Notes under the pieces: model-generated
Told to the model about the DNA's origin: nothing
The model's database searches: none
The model's input: only the letters and a program-made list of their open reading frames with translations
Translations under genes and position numbers: made by a program
From: JAWOGN01 sp046496815
GTDB taxonomy: Bacteria > Desulfobacterota > DSM-4660 > Desulfatiglandales > Desulfatiglandaceae
Reading direction: 5' to 3'
Length of the DNA stretch: 6,976 bases
Assembly: GCA_046496815.1 (NCBI GenBank)
Contig: JAWOGN010000037.1
Span: forward strand, 1-6,976
In this document: positions 1 through 5,008 of the stretch, piece after piece
How positions within the stretch are numbered: position 1 is the stretch's first letter
How the letters are laid out: each line of letters starts with the position of its first letter

Positions 1-152
1 AGTCCCCCCACGGACCCATCGAAATACATCACATAAGGCTGGCTTTTGGTGAGAAACTTGCCGCTTCCAAAAACCAAAATTCCTGCCACTGCGAGGGCCG
101 CCGCGCCCACCAGAAACCCACCAATCAGCGATTTATTTGCTTTGTTACTCAT
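1..152 (-). CDS. mlaD: MCE/MlaD family lipid-transport substrate-binding protein (N-terminal part, cut by window edge)
   Basis: Only the first 50 codons are inside the window, beginning at ATG 152-150 and running off the left edge. The peptide starts MSNKANKSLIGGFLVG and has one hydrophobic segment at about residues 9-30. The start of an MCE domain follows (QPYVMYFDGSVGGL, residues 37-50), the usual layout of PqiB/MlaD proteins: a short cytoplasmic tail, one inner-membrane anchor and a periplasmic MCE domain that forms the lipid channel. A GGAG ribosome site lies 7-8 bases before the ATG and supports this start. It is the third gene of the leftward mla operon after mlaE and mlaF, but 347 bases of repeat and remnant DNA separate it from mlaF. 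By family, it would bind phospholipid and pass it between the membranes with MlaE and MlaF. The assignment is firm for the family; the subtype (MlaD or multi-MCE PqiB-like) cannot be decided from 50 residues. Confidence 0.85.
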   Translation of the reverse strand, partial: MSNKANKSLIGGFLVGAAALAVAGILVFGSGKFLTKSQPYVMYFDGSVGG

Positions 153-249
153 TCACATGCTCCGTTCACGGTTTTCACTGCCCGCTCCGCCGTAGACTCC
201 CAGAACAGAAAACGCTCAGAATCATTCACCCTGTTTTCTGATGAAGCCT

Positions 250-275
250 GGAGTCGTGGAGTTTTGGAGTCATGG
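250..275 (+). repeat. Three-unit 8-bp tandem repeat, consensus GGAGTNNT
   Basis: Three contiguous octamers share GGAG followed by TCGT, TTTT and TCAT; a further GG ends the array. The same octamer family appears on the opposite strand at 483-522, so the two arrays face each other across the four-helix-bundle fragment. From memory, octamer repeats of the GGAGTATT type are scattered in deltaproteobacterial and related genomes, where they translate as EYWSIGVL-like strings. Confidence 0.7.
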
Positions 276-284
276 TATTTTGAT

Positions 285-488
285 TTAGGAAGTCCCATAC
301 ACAGCATTGCATTCTTTGACCATAAGGTGATCAATCCATTCTCCACGATCTCTCTTTTCCTCAAGGCGTTCAACGAGTTTGAGTAGTCCGTTTTCTATCT
401 TAAATGCGAAGCTATCCAGTCTTTCAAAATCCTCTTCGGTTATCTGTCTCGACTTTAGATACCCCCGGTTTTTGTTCTTCCGCAAATT
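285..488 (-). pseudogene. C-terminal remnant of a four-helix-bundle (S23/intervening-sequence-protein-like) gene
   Basis: The minus-strand frame ending at TAA 287-285 encodes about 67 charged, helix-prone residues. They include the stretches ITEEDFERLDSFAFKIENG and LLKLVERLEEKRDRGEWIDH. The 'EEDFERLDSLAFKIENGLLKL' style matches the last helix of standalone four-helix-bundle proteins of the S23 family, as I recall them. The first three helices of the roughly 115-130 residue family are missing. Upstream, the frame runs directly into 8-bp repeat DNA that translates as MEHWSIGVTEEW. The only in-frame start is a GTG at 524 with no Shine-Dalgarno sequence, inside mlaF. I read it as a 5'-truncated remnant dropped between mlaF and mlaD. 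The family link rests on sequence style, not on a search, and a small expressed protein is not excluded. Confidence 0.5.
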
Positions 489-522
489 CCATTCCTCCGT
501 CACTCCAATACTCCAGTGCTCC
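483..522 (-). repeat. Five-unit degenerate 8-bp tandem repeat overlapping the 3' end of mlaF
   Basis: On the minus strand five successive octamers read GGAGCACT, GGAGTATT, GGAGTGAC, GGAGGAAT and GGAATTTG; the last is degraded. They belong to the same family as 250-275 but lie in inverted orientation. The mlaF stop codon (TGA, 502-500) sits within the third unit, and another frame of the same array leads into the four-helix-bundle fragment. Confidence 0.7.
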
Positions 523-1303
523 ACCCGTCGTCACGCTTTCCCCCTTCTCCTCGCGTCAGAAAATCCCGCACTTTTGGGTCAGCCGCCTCTTCTCTGAGCG
601 TCTTCGGGTCTCCCTCGCCGATGATGGTCCGGGTGTCCGGATCCAGAAAAACCGAGTGGTTACCAATGGCGAATATGCTGGCCAGCTCGTGGGTCACGAC
701 CACGATAGTTGCATTCAAGCTGTGGTTCAATTCCAGGATGAGGTCATCCAGCCGCTTTGCGCTGAGCGGATCCAGCCCTGCGGAAGGCTCATCGAAGAAG
801 AGAATCTCCGGGTCCAGCGCCATGGCCCGGGCCAGGCCCGCCCGTTTGCGCATGCCGCCGCTGATCTCTGAAGGGTAAAATTCCTCAAACCCTGCAAGAC
901 CTACCAGCGAAAGCTTCAGGGAAACAAGCTCCCTTATTTCGCTGTGATGGAGATCCGTGTACTGCTCGAGGGGCAGCGACACATTTTCCGCAAGCGTCAT
1001 GGAACTCCAAAGCGCACCGTTCTGGTAGAGGACCCCGATCTCCCGCATAATCCGGTCCTGCGCCTCCGGCGCTGCTTCCCAGAAACTTACATCCCCGTAA
1101 TAGACGTGTCCCTGAGCAGGTGCTTTCAGGCCGATCAGATGCCGCATGAGCGTGCTCTTTCCGCATCCACTGCCGCCCATAATAATGAAGACATCTCCCC
1201 GGTTTATGGTGAAGTTGAGATCCCGCATGACCACAAAATCGCCATAGGCCATGGTGAGATCACTCACCCGGATCTTTACCTCCGACGTCTCGACTGACTT
1301 CAC
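500..1303 (-). CDS. mlaF: ABC transporter ATP-binding protein of the Mla phospholipid transport system
   Basis: This 267-residue cytoplasmic ATPase powers the MlaE permease. It has a complete nucleotide-binding domain: A-loop Tyr20, Walker A GGSGCGKST at 43-51, Q-loop Gln94, signature SGGMRKR at 148-154, Walker B ILFFDE at 167-172, D-loop SAGLD and H-loop His205. The signature SGGMRKRAGLARA is characteristic of MlaF/Mkl/TtgA ATPases, and the length fits (E. coli MlaF is about 269 residues). The chosen start is GTG at 1303 because AAGGAG lies six bases upstream. It follows mlaE by 117 bases that contain a long imperfect hairpin. The last 10 or so residues (DDGWSTGVLE) are unlike the family and come from GGAGTATT-type repeat DNA; the core domain should be unaffected. 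The gene appears functional. Its partners are mlaE upstream and the mlaD fragment downstream. Confidence 0.95.
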   Translation of the reverse strand: MKSVETSEVKIRVSDLTMAYGDFVVMRDLNFTINRGDVFIIMGGSGCGKSTLMRHLIGLKAPAQGHVYYGDVSFWEAAPEAQDRIMREIGVLYQNGALWSSMTLAENVSLPLEQYTDLHHSEIRELVSLKLSLVGLAGFEEFYPSEISGGMRKRAGLARAMALDPEILFFDEPSAGLDPLSAKRLDDLILELNHSLNATIVVVTHELASIFAIGNHSVFLDPDTRTIIGEGDPKTLREEAADPKVRDFLTRGEGGKRDDGWSTGVLE

Positions 1304-1345
1304 CCTTTTCTCCTTTTGAAGACAACCAAAATTGATGCAAGATTT

Positions 1346-1385
1346 CTTCTCCCTCGTCTGTCGGCACGCTGGAGCGAAGGAGAAG
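1346..1385 (-). other. Imperfect hairpin in the mlaE-mlaF intercistronic gap
   Basis: Arms at 1346-1356 and 1375-1385 are complementary at 10 of 11 positions; in the leftward mRNA the odd position is a U-G pair. The loop is 18 bases. No U-tract follows it in the leftward direction; the next sequence is GAAATCTTGCATC. It therefore looks like an mRNA processing or stability structure rather than a terminator. The mlaF ribosome site lies about 30 bases further downstream. Confidence 0.45.
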
Positions 1386-1420
1386 CGAGTTCAAACCCTG
1401 AACCGCTTACCTCAAAATTT

Positions 1421-2575
1421 CTATATTCCCAGCACATTGCACACGACCGTTATGATGGCCGTTGCAACAACAATACTCACGATTCCCGTCACCACCGCCG
1501 ATGTGGTTGCGCGGCCCACGGCCGAAGCACTTCGCCCGCACTGGATACCTCTCAGACATCCGGCCAGTGCCACCAAAACGCCGAATACGGCACTGTGGAA
1601 GAGCCCGACCAACAAAGTGTCGATCCCCACGGACGCCTTCGTCTGGAAGTAGTACTCAGCTACATTCAGGTCGAGCATTCCTACGCCCACGATCAGGCCT
1701 CCGAGGATACCCATGAAGTCGGCATAGAGGCAAAGGAGCGGCATCATCAAACACAGGGCGAGCATCCGCGGCAGCACCAGAAACTCCATGGGCGAGATCC
1801 TCAGCGTCGTCAGCGCGTCCAGCTCTTCATTCATCTGCATGGTTCCCAGCTGGGCGGCAAAGGCGGCACCCGTGCGACCCGCCATGATGATGCCGGTCAT
1901 CATCGCGCCCATCACCCTGACCATGGCGATTGCCACCAAATTCGCCACGTAAATCTCAGTCCCAAACATCACCAGCTGAACCGCACCCACAAAAGCAAGG
2001 ATCAGGCCGACCAGAAGGCTGATCAGTGAGACGATGGGAAGCGCGTCCGCACCGCACTCCTGAAGGATCACTAAAAAATCCGAGCGACGAAAACGTGCCT
2101 TGCCAACCAGCAGTTTACTGAATGCGACCGCAGCCTCCCCAATGAAGGCGAGCATTTCATTGGCCGATTGAACGAATGAAATGCCGCTTTCTCCCACGCT
2201 GACGAAAAAAGACTTCCGGCCGCCTCCTTTGTCCGCCTGTTTCTTCTCCGGAACAGCCGAAGCCAGCGCCATAAGCCGTTGCACACCCCGGGGAAGCAAC
2301 TTCTTTTCCACCTGGATTTTTTTCCGGAGACAATCGTCCGTCAATTTTGTCAGGAACGCCAAGAGCACCGTGTCCCAGTCCCGGACCTGTCTCCCATCCA
2401 AAATCACACGCCGAACCGGAGGCGCCGTCTCCAGTTGCCGTTTCACCTCATCGGATGAAGGCAATTCTCCGCCGATTTTCCAGGTCCCCGCCAACCGGAC
2501 AACCAGAGAATCGTCCTCCATGCGGCTGAACCCCAGCGCCATCGTTTCAGACTTTGAATTCTCCACGGCATCCAT
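1421..2575 (-). CDS. mlaE: MlaE family lipid ABC transporter permease with N-terminal STAS-like domain
   Basis: This is the inner-membrane permease of the Mla/MCE lipid transporter, 384 residues from ATG 2575. The last 250 or so residues form the MlaE domain. Hydrophobic segments lie near 180-205, 215-235, 268-300, 318-343 and 360-382. The family hallmark AGRTGAAFAAQLGTMQMNEE is at about 232-251, in the region that contacts the ATPase. Residues 15-105 form a soluble alpha/beta region resembling a STAS domain (SLVVRLAGTW, then RRVILDG); E. coli MlaE (about 260 residues) lacks it, but longer MlaE proteins of this type are known. A TTG at 2593 would add six residues. Neither start has a clear Shine-Dalgarno sequence, so ATG is preferred. 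It is the first gene of the leftward operon, with mlaF 117 bases downstream and a sigma70-like promoter about 95 bases upstream. The stop is TAG at 1423-1421. Confidence 0.93.
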   Translation of the reverse strand: MDAVENSKSETMALGFSRMEDDSLVVRLAGTWKIGGELPSSDEVKRQLETAPPVRRVILDGRQVRDWDTVLLAFLTKLTDDCLRKKIQVEKKLLPRGVQRLMALASAVPEKKQADKGGGRKSFFVSVGESGISFVQSANEMLAFIGEAAVAFSKLLVGKARFRRSDFLVILQECGADALPIVSLISLLVGLILAFVGAVQLVMFGTEIYVANLVAIAMVRVMGAMMTGIIMAGRTGAAFAAQLGTMQMNEELDALTTLRISPMEFLVLPRMLALCLMMPLLCLYADFMGILGGLIVGVGMLDLNVAEYYFQTKASVGIDTLLVGLFHSAVFGVLVALAGCLRGIQCGRSASAVGRATTSAVVTGIVSIVVATAIITVVCNVLGI

Positions 2576-2625
2576 TCGTTTTGATTGAATCAAACTTTGA
2601 TGATTTCACAAAAAGTCGTCAGAGG

Positions 2626-2652
2626 CGTCACCCCGGCGAAAGCCGGCATCCA
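2626..2652. repeat. REP-like short palindromic repeat with GAAA loop
   Basis: The unit reads CGTCACCCCGGCGAAAGC and continues CGGCATCC. It contains a perfect 5-bp stem CCGGC/GCCGG (2633-2637 and 2642-2646) closing a GAAA tetraloop of GNRA type. It matches the widespread proteobacterial intergenic motif 'GTCATCCCCGGCGAAAGCCGG' as I recall it. It lies in the 5' untranslated leader predicted for mlaE. A shorter piece sharing CGTCACCCC occurs at 4913-4921. Confidence 0.55.
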
Positions 2653-2670
2653 CTGTTTTCATCATTTTTT

Positions 2671-2699
2671 ATAATATCGCGGTATGATGCCTCAATCAA
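2671..2699 (-). promoter_or_regulatory. Predicted sigma70-type promoter for the mlaEFD operon
   Basis: On the minus strand TTGATT (2699-2694) and TATTAT (2676-2671) are separated by exactly 17 bases. They match 4 of 6 and 5 of 6 consensus positions. Transcription would start near 2664, giving an mlaE leader of about 90 bases that includes the REP-like hairpin. This is a visual prediction only. Confidence 0.45.
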
Positions 2700-2886
2700 C
2701 GCAAATTGTCGATATCGGATATCCTGTGTCATCCCGCACGGCGAAAAAAGTGAACTGAGTCGGCGCTGTGAACGAGAGGGATCGGATCACTGTAGAGAGA
2801 CCGGGAGATGGGACTTCACTGAAATTAAGGGTGAGTAAACTCCATATTCAAAAAAATCGTGCCCTCGATGCTGGAATCATGTATGG

Positions 2887-2902
2887 TGGCAGACATCTTG
2901 CC
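2887..2902 (+). promoter_or_regulatory. Possible sigma54 (-24/-12) promoter upstream of pyrD
   Basis: TGGCAGACATCTTGCC has GG and GC elements separated by ten bases. It matches the sigma54 consensus TGGCAC-N5-TTGCA well apart from a few positions. A start near 2913 would leave a leader of about 80 bases before pyrD. Sigma54 is common in deltaproteobacteria but unusual for a pyrimidine gene, so a chance match is quite possible. Confidence 0.25.
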
Positions 2903-2995
2903 TTGTTTGTGTAAAATGACGTCATCCGTGCAAAACGTCCAGTCAAAACTTCACGACTTTGGGTGGGTGCGGGCGATATTTTTCCCCTGTTATCA

Positions 2996-3934
2996 ATGAT
3001 GGCTGCGAAACAACCCGACCTGCGCGTAAAAATAGGCTCTCTGACGCTGAAAAACCCCGTTATCGCGGCATCGGGCACCTTTGGCTACGGCCGGGAATAC
3101 GCGGAATTGGTGGATGCAAGTCTCCTGGGCGGCATTGTCGTCAAAGGGATTTCCCTCAAGCACCGCCCTGGAAATCCGCCTCCCCGGATCGTAGAGACGC
3201 CGTGCGGCATGTTAAACGCCATCGGGCTTGAAAACATCGGCCTGGAAACGTTTTTGAAGGAAAAACTTCCGGAACTCCAAAAGCTGGATACGGCGGTCAT
3301 CGTCAACATTTACGGCCACAGCATGGAGGAGTATGCCGCCGTGACCGCCGGCCTGAAAGGTGCGGACGGCATCGCCGCCATCGAGGTAAACATCTCGTGT
3401 CCGAATGTGGAATGCGGGGGCATGGCCTTCGGCACGGACCCGGATGTCTCGGCCAGGGTCACCGAACGGGTGCTGAAAGCGAGCGACAAACCCGTCATCG
3501 TAAAACTGTCGCCCAACGTGACGGACGTCCGGCCCGTTGCGCTGGCGGTGGAAAGCGCCGGTGCTCATGCGGTCTCTCTGATCAACACCTTGACCGGTAT
3601 GGCCGTCGACATCGAACGCCGCACCCCGGTTCTGGGCAACATTTCAGGCGGCTTATCCGGTCCGGCGATCCGGCCGGTGGCGTTGTATATGGTGCATCGG
3701 GTCGTGAACGCGGTTCGCATACCGGTGATTGGGATCGGGGGAATCCTGGACTCTCGGGACGCACTCCAATTTCTCATAGCCGGTGCCAAAGCGGTTCAGG
3801 TCGGCACGGGCAACTTCGTCAACCCGAAAGCAACCTTGGATATCATCGAGGGCCTGAGGCGCTTCTGCGCGGATCGCGGCATCGCGCGCATCGAAGAGGT
3901 TATCGGTACGTTGAAAGCCCTCAAGCAGCCTTGA
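2996..3934 (+). CDS. pyrD: Dihydroorotate dehydrogenase, class 1B catalytic subunit
   Basis: This cytosolic FMN enzyme of 312 residues oxidises dihydroorotate to orotate in pyrimidine synthesis. Visible hallmarks are the N-terminal KIGSLTLKNPVIAASGTFGYG-type strand (about 12-32), VVKGIS with Lys50 and NAIGLEN at 74-80. The active-site segment VNISCPN carries the class 1 catalytic Cys135. IVKLSPNVTD, INTLTGMAVD and the phosphate-binding segments IPVIGIGGI and AVQVGTGNF follow. The class 1B style predicts use of NAD+ through an iron-sulfur/FAD partner, PyrK, which is not adjacent. Two ATGs (2996 and 2999) fit the family N-terminus; a GTG at 2963 would add 11 residues unlike the family. None has a clear Shine-Dalgarno sequence. 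A perfect inverted repeat starts directly after the TGA stop. GC content and coding pattern resemble the flanking core genes. Confidence 0.96.
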   Translation: MMAAKQPDLRVKIGSLTLKNPVIAASGTFGYGREYAELVDASLLGGIVVKGISLKHRPGNPPPRIVETPCGMLNAIGLENIGLETFLKEKLPELQKLDTAVIVNIYGHSMEEYAAVTAGLKGADGIAAIEVNISCPNVECGGMAFGTDPDVSARVTERVLKASDKPVIVKLSPNVTDVRPVALAVESAGAHAVSLINTLTGMAVDIERRTPVLGNISGGLSGPAIRPVALYMVHRVVNAVRIPVIGIGGILDSRDALQFLIAGAKAVQVGTGNFVNPKATLDIIEGLRRFCADRGIARIEEVIGTLKALKQP

Positions 3935-3966
3935 GATACCTCGGCGTGCACCAGGTATCCAATACC
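3935..3966 (+). other. Two overlapping hairpins directly after the pyrD stop
   Basis: GATACCT (3935-3941) pairs perfectly with AGGTATC (3953-3959) across an 11-base loop. The right arm can instead pair with the next ATACC (3962-3966) as GGTAT-CCA-ATACC. The two structures are mutually exclusive. No T-tract follows, so an intrinsic terminator is not clearly formed; it may be a degraded terminator or a 3'-end stabiliser of the pyrD mRNA. Confidence 0.4.
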
Positions 3967-4025
3967 GAAATTCATTACGATGAAGCAACGAATGCTGTAA
4001 AGGCCCGTAACATTGGAGTCACAAA

Positions 4026-4526
4026 ATGCTCTCCGCTGAGTTGGATTACCAGTCTATTTTCAAAGAACTTAACAGGCAAAACATCGATTATATCGTCGTC
4101 GGGGGGCTGGCCGTCAATTTTCACGGTGTCCCTCGTATGACCTATGACATCGATTTAATGATTCTTCTGGACTTTCAAAACATCCGGAACACTTTGTCTG
4201 TTCTATCAGGTTGGGGATATCGCGCGAGGGCGCCTGTTGATCCGGGGGACCTCATTGATGCGGAAAAAAGGGCTGAGTGAATTAGAGAAAAACACATGAA
4301 GGCGTTTCGTTTCTATCACGATACCCAAGCAATCGGAGAAATCGATCTCGTCATCGACACTCCCCTTCCCTACGAGGAAATGAAAATGCGGGCCGTCAAG
4401 GTCAACCTTGGGGGAGTTAAGATACCCGTCGTTTCAAAGAAAAACCTTATAACGCTGAAACAACGATCGGGTCGAAAGCAGGACTTGTCGGACGTCGAGT
4501 CGCTTGAGAAGATTTGGGAGAAATGA
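4026..4526 (+). pseudogene. AbiEii/MNT-like nucleotidyltransferase gene interrupted by an in-frame TGA
   Basis: One continuous frame of 166 sense and nonsense codons is split only by TGA at 4278-4280 (codon 85). The first part has the nucleotidyltransferase core: VVGGLAVNFHG with Gly26-Gly27, then TYDIDL with Asp41 and Asp43. The second part continues seamlessly (REKHMKAFRFYH, then GEIDLVID with the likely third carboxylate, then PVVSKKNLITLKQRSGRKQD). Recalled homologues read 'EKRxEWIxEKxMKxF' at the junction, so the TGA replaces a Trp codon (TGG to TGA, one base). GGAG seven bases before ATG 4026 is a good ribosome site. The last codon overlaps the start of a 58-residue ORF, as in toxin-antitoxin pairs. 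Family members are linked to abortive infection or toxin-antitoxin roles; here the upstream product lacks the EIDLVID strand and is probably inactive. A sequencing error remains possible. Confidence 0.75.
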
Positions 4527-4702
4527 TGAGAAATCCAAATAGAGGATTCGCCTACACCGTAGACCCCAAACAAATTGGTGAATATCGGAAATGGCCTATG
4601 GAGCGACGGCTTCGCTGGCTTCTTATGGGAAACAGAATGAGGAAACTCCTTCCTCAAGAAACGAAGGCGCTTCAGGACGAATTCAGAGACGTAAAAATCT
4701 GA
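4526..4702 (+). CDS. Small partner ORF of the nucleotidyltransferase (58 aa, function unproven)
   Basis: The ORF begins at ATG 4526, which shares one base with the TGA of the nucleotidyltransferase frame; an in-frame ATG at 4523 is the alternative. GGGAG five bases before 4526 favours the later start. The product is basic, with no membrane segment and no recognisable DNA-binding fold. The pattern 'VDPKQIGEYRKWPMERRLRWLL..NRMRKLLPQETKALQDEFR' resembles, from memory, small proteins encoded immediately beside DUF6036/AbiEii-like nucleotidyltransferases. Their ends are commonly ...EKFRRGEI; here it is FRDVKI. Overlapping stop and start codons imply translational coupling. It could be an antitoxin or adaptor, but that is inference from position. 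With the upstream gene interrupted, it may now be decoupled yet still made, because the ribosome site is local. Confidence 0.65.
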   Translation: MRNPNRGFAYTVDPKQIGEYRKWPMERRLRWLLMGNRMRKLLPQETKALQDEFRDVKI

Positions 4703-4727
4703 GTTCGGAGTGGTTTCAATCAAAAAG

Positions 4728-4754
4728 ACTTGAGTTTAATGCATGATATCAAGT
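4728..4754. repeat. Inverted repeat ACTTGA/TCAAGT
   Basis: A perfect 6-bp inverted repeat (4728-4733 and 4749-4754) has a 15-base loop that contains the palindrome ATGCAT. It begins 26 bases after the small-ORF stop. No T-tract follows. Confidence 0.35.
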
Positions 4755-4765
4755 ATTCTGGATTT

Positions 4766-4800
4766 TGAAGTTGAAAAATGATCATCCCTTTTAAACTTCA
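4766..4800. repeat. 12-bp inverted repeat with one mismatch
   Basis: TGAAGTTGAAAA (4766-4777) and TTTTAAACTTCA (4789-4800) are complementary at 11 of 12 positions; the central G faces A. The 11-base loop contains TGATCA, itself a palindrome. It is the strongest inverted repeat in the accessory patch. It could be a transcript-end hairpin, a protein-binding site or an end of decayed mobile DNA; the sequence does not decide. Confidence 0.5.
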
Positions 4801-4802
4801 CA

Positions 4803-4825
4803 CCGATGCGCTCCGGTTTCATCGG
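4803..4825. repeat. Inverted repeat CCGATG/CATCGG
   Basis: A perfect 6-bp GC-containing inverted repeat has an 11-base loop and lies two bases after the previous one. It is followed by GGGGAAAC, not a T-tract, on the plus strand. Confidence 0.35.
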
Positions 4826-5008
4826 GGGAAACTTTGAATCGATCCGTTTTGGTGGAAATCCAATTTGTTCTTGTGAGCTAACACTTATTTTCGTAATTGT
4901 TTGAGCTTATCCCGTCACCCCACGCAGATGCCTAGAAGATTTTTTATTGAATTTTACAGGTCGCTGATATAGACGAAATAGGTAGGCTAAACTATAGTAG
5001 GTAATAAT

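Larger units (their letters stand above)
153..499. other. Gene-poor gap inside the mla operon, filled by repeat and remnant DNA
   Basis: This 347-base stretch separates mlaF from mlaD although the neighbouring genes read the same way. It holds the mlaD ribosome site, a three-unit 8-bp repeat (250-275), a broken four-helix-bundle reading frame (285-488) and most of a second, oppositely oriented 8-bp array (483-522). I see no promoter or terminator that would clearly split the operon here. The 74-codon open frame on the minus strand over 149-373 resembles no family I recognise and overlaps both the remnant and the mlaD start, so it is not called. Confidence 0.6.
2576..2995. other. Divergent intergenic region between mlaE and pyrD
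   Basis: These 420 bases hold the mlaE leader with a REP-like hairpin (2626-2652), the mlaE promoter (2671-2699) and a possible sigma54 site (2887-2902). They also hold an 8-bp palindrome TGACGTCA at 2917-2924. The open frames that cross it (for example plus strand 2554-2838) have no family resemblance and no ribosome site, so no gene is called. I see no remnant of pyrK, the usual neighbour of class 1B pyrD. Confidence 0.6.
4703..5008. other. AT-rich gap with several inverted repeats, no gene recognised
   Basis: These 306 bases contain no convincing gene; the longest open frames are about 30 codons or less. The first 125 bases carry three consecutive inverted repeats (4728-4754, 4766-4800, 4803-4825). 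A fragment sharing CGTCACCCC with the REP-like repeat lies at 4913-4921. The last part is AT-rich and leads to the Phd-like start at 5009. The composition is clearly more AT-rich than pyrD or the hydrolase. Confidence 0.55.

Noticed and set aside
250..522. CRISPR array or diversity-generating retroelement
   Set aside because: The repeat units are contiguous octamers without spacers, and no reverse transcriptase, template/variable repeat pair or cas gene is present; the four-helix-bundle fragment alone does not make it an Avd gene.
404..871. Plus-strand open frames opposite mlaF (including 516-878 and 944-1297)
   Set aside because: They are antisense shadows of a complete ABC ATPase with all motifs on the minus strand.
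1316..2029. Long plus-strand open frame (237 codons) opposite mlaE
   Set aside because: It is the antisense shadow of mlaE, rich in His, Arg and Gln without domain resemblance; the minus strand has clear MlaE motifs.
2576..2593. TTG start for mlaE at 2593
   Set aside because: It has no Shine-Dalgarno sequence and adds six residues without family support; ATG 2575 is preferred, though the true start is uncertain.
2554..2838. Plus-strand 94-codon frame in the mlaE-pyrD gap
   Set aside because: It crosses the mlaE start, the REP-like repeat and the promoter, and shows no protein-like pattern or ribosome site.
2917..2924. TGACGTCA palindrome as a regulator site for pyrD
   Set aside because: Eight-base palindromes occur by chance in a window of this size, and no repeat copy or partner site is visible.
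3397..4140. Plus-strand 247-codon frame overlapping pyrD and the nucleotidyltransferase
   Set aside because: It is out of frame with both recognisable proteins, and its composition is typical of a shifted reading of GC-rich coding DNA.
4278..4280. TGA as a selenocysteine codon
   Set aside because: The position is Trp in relatives as I recall them, not Cys. I see no convincing SECIS-like stem just downstream, and other genes in the window use TGA as a normal stop.
4806..4904. 32-codon plus-strand frame in the inverted-repeat region
   Set aside because: It has no ribosome site, overlaps the inverted repeat and resembles no family I recognise.
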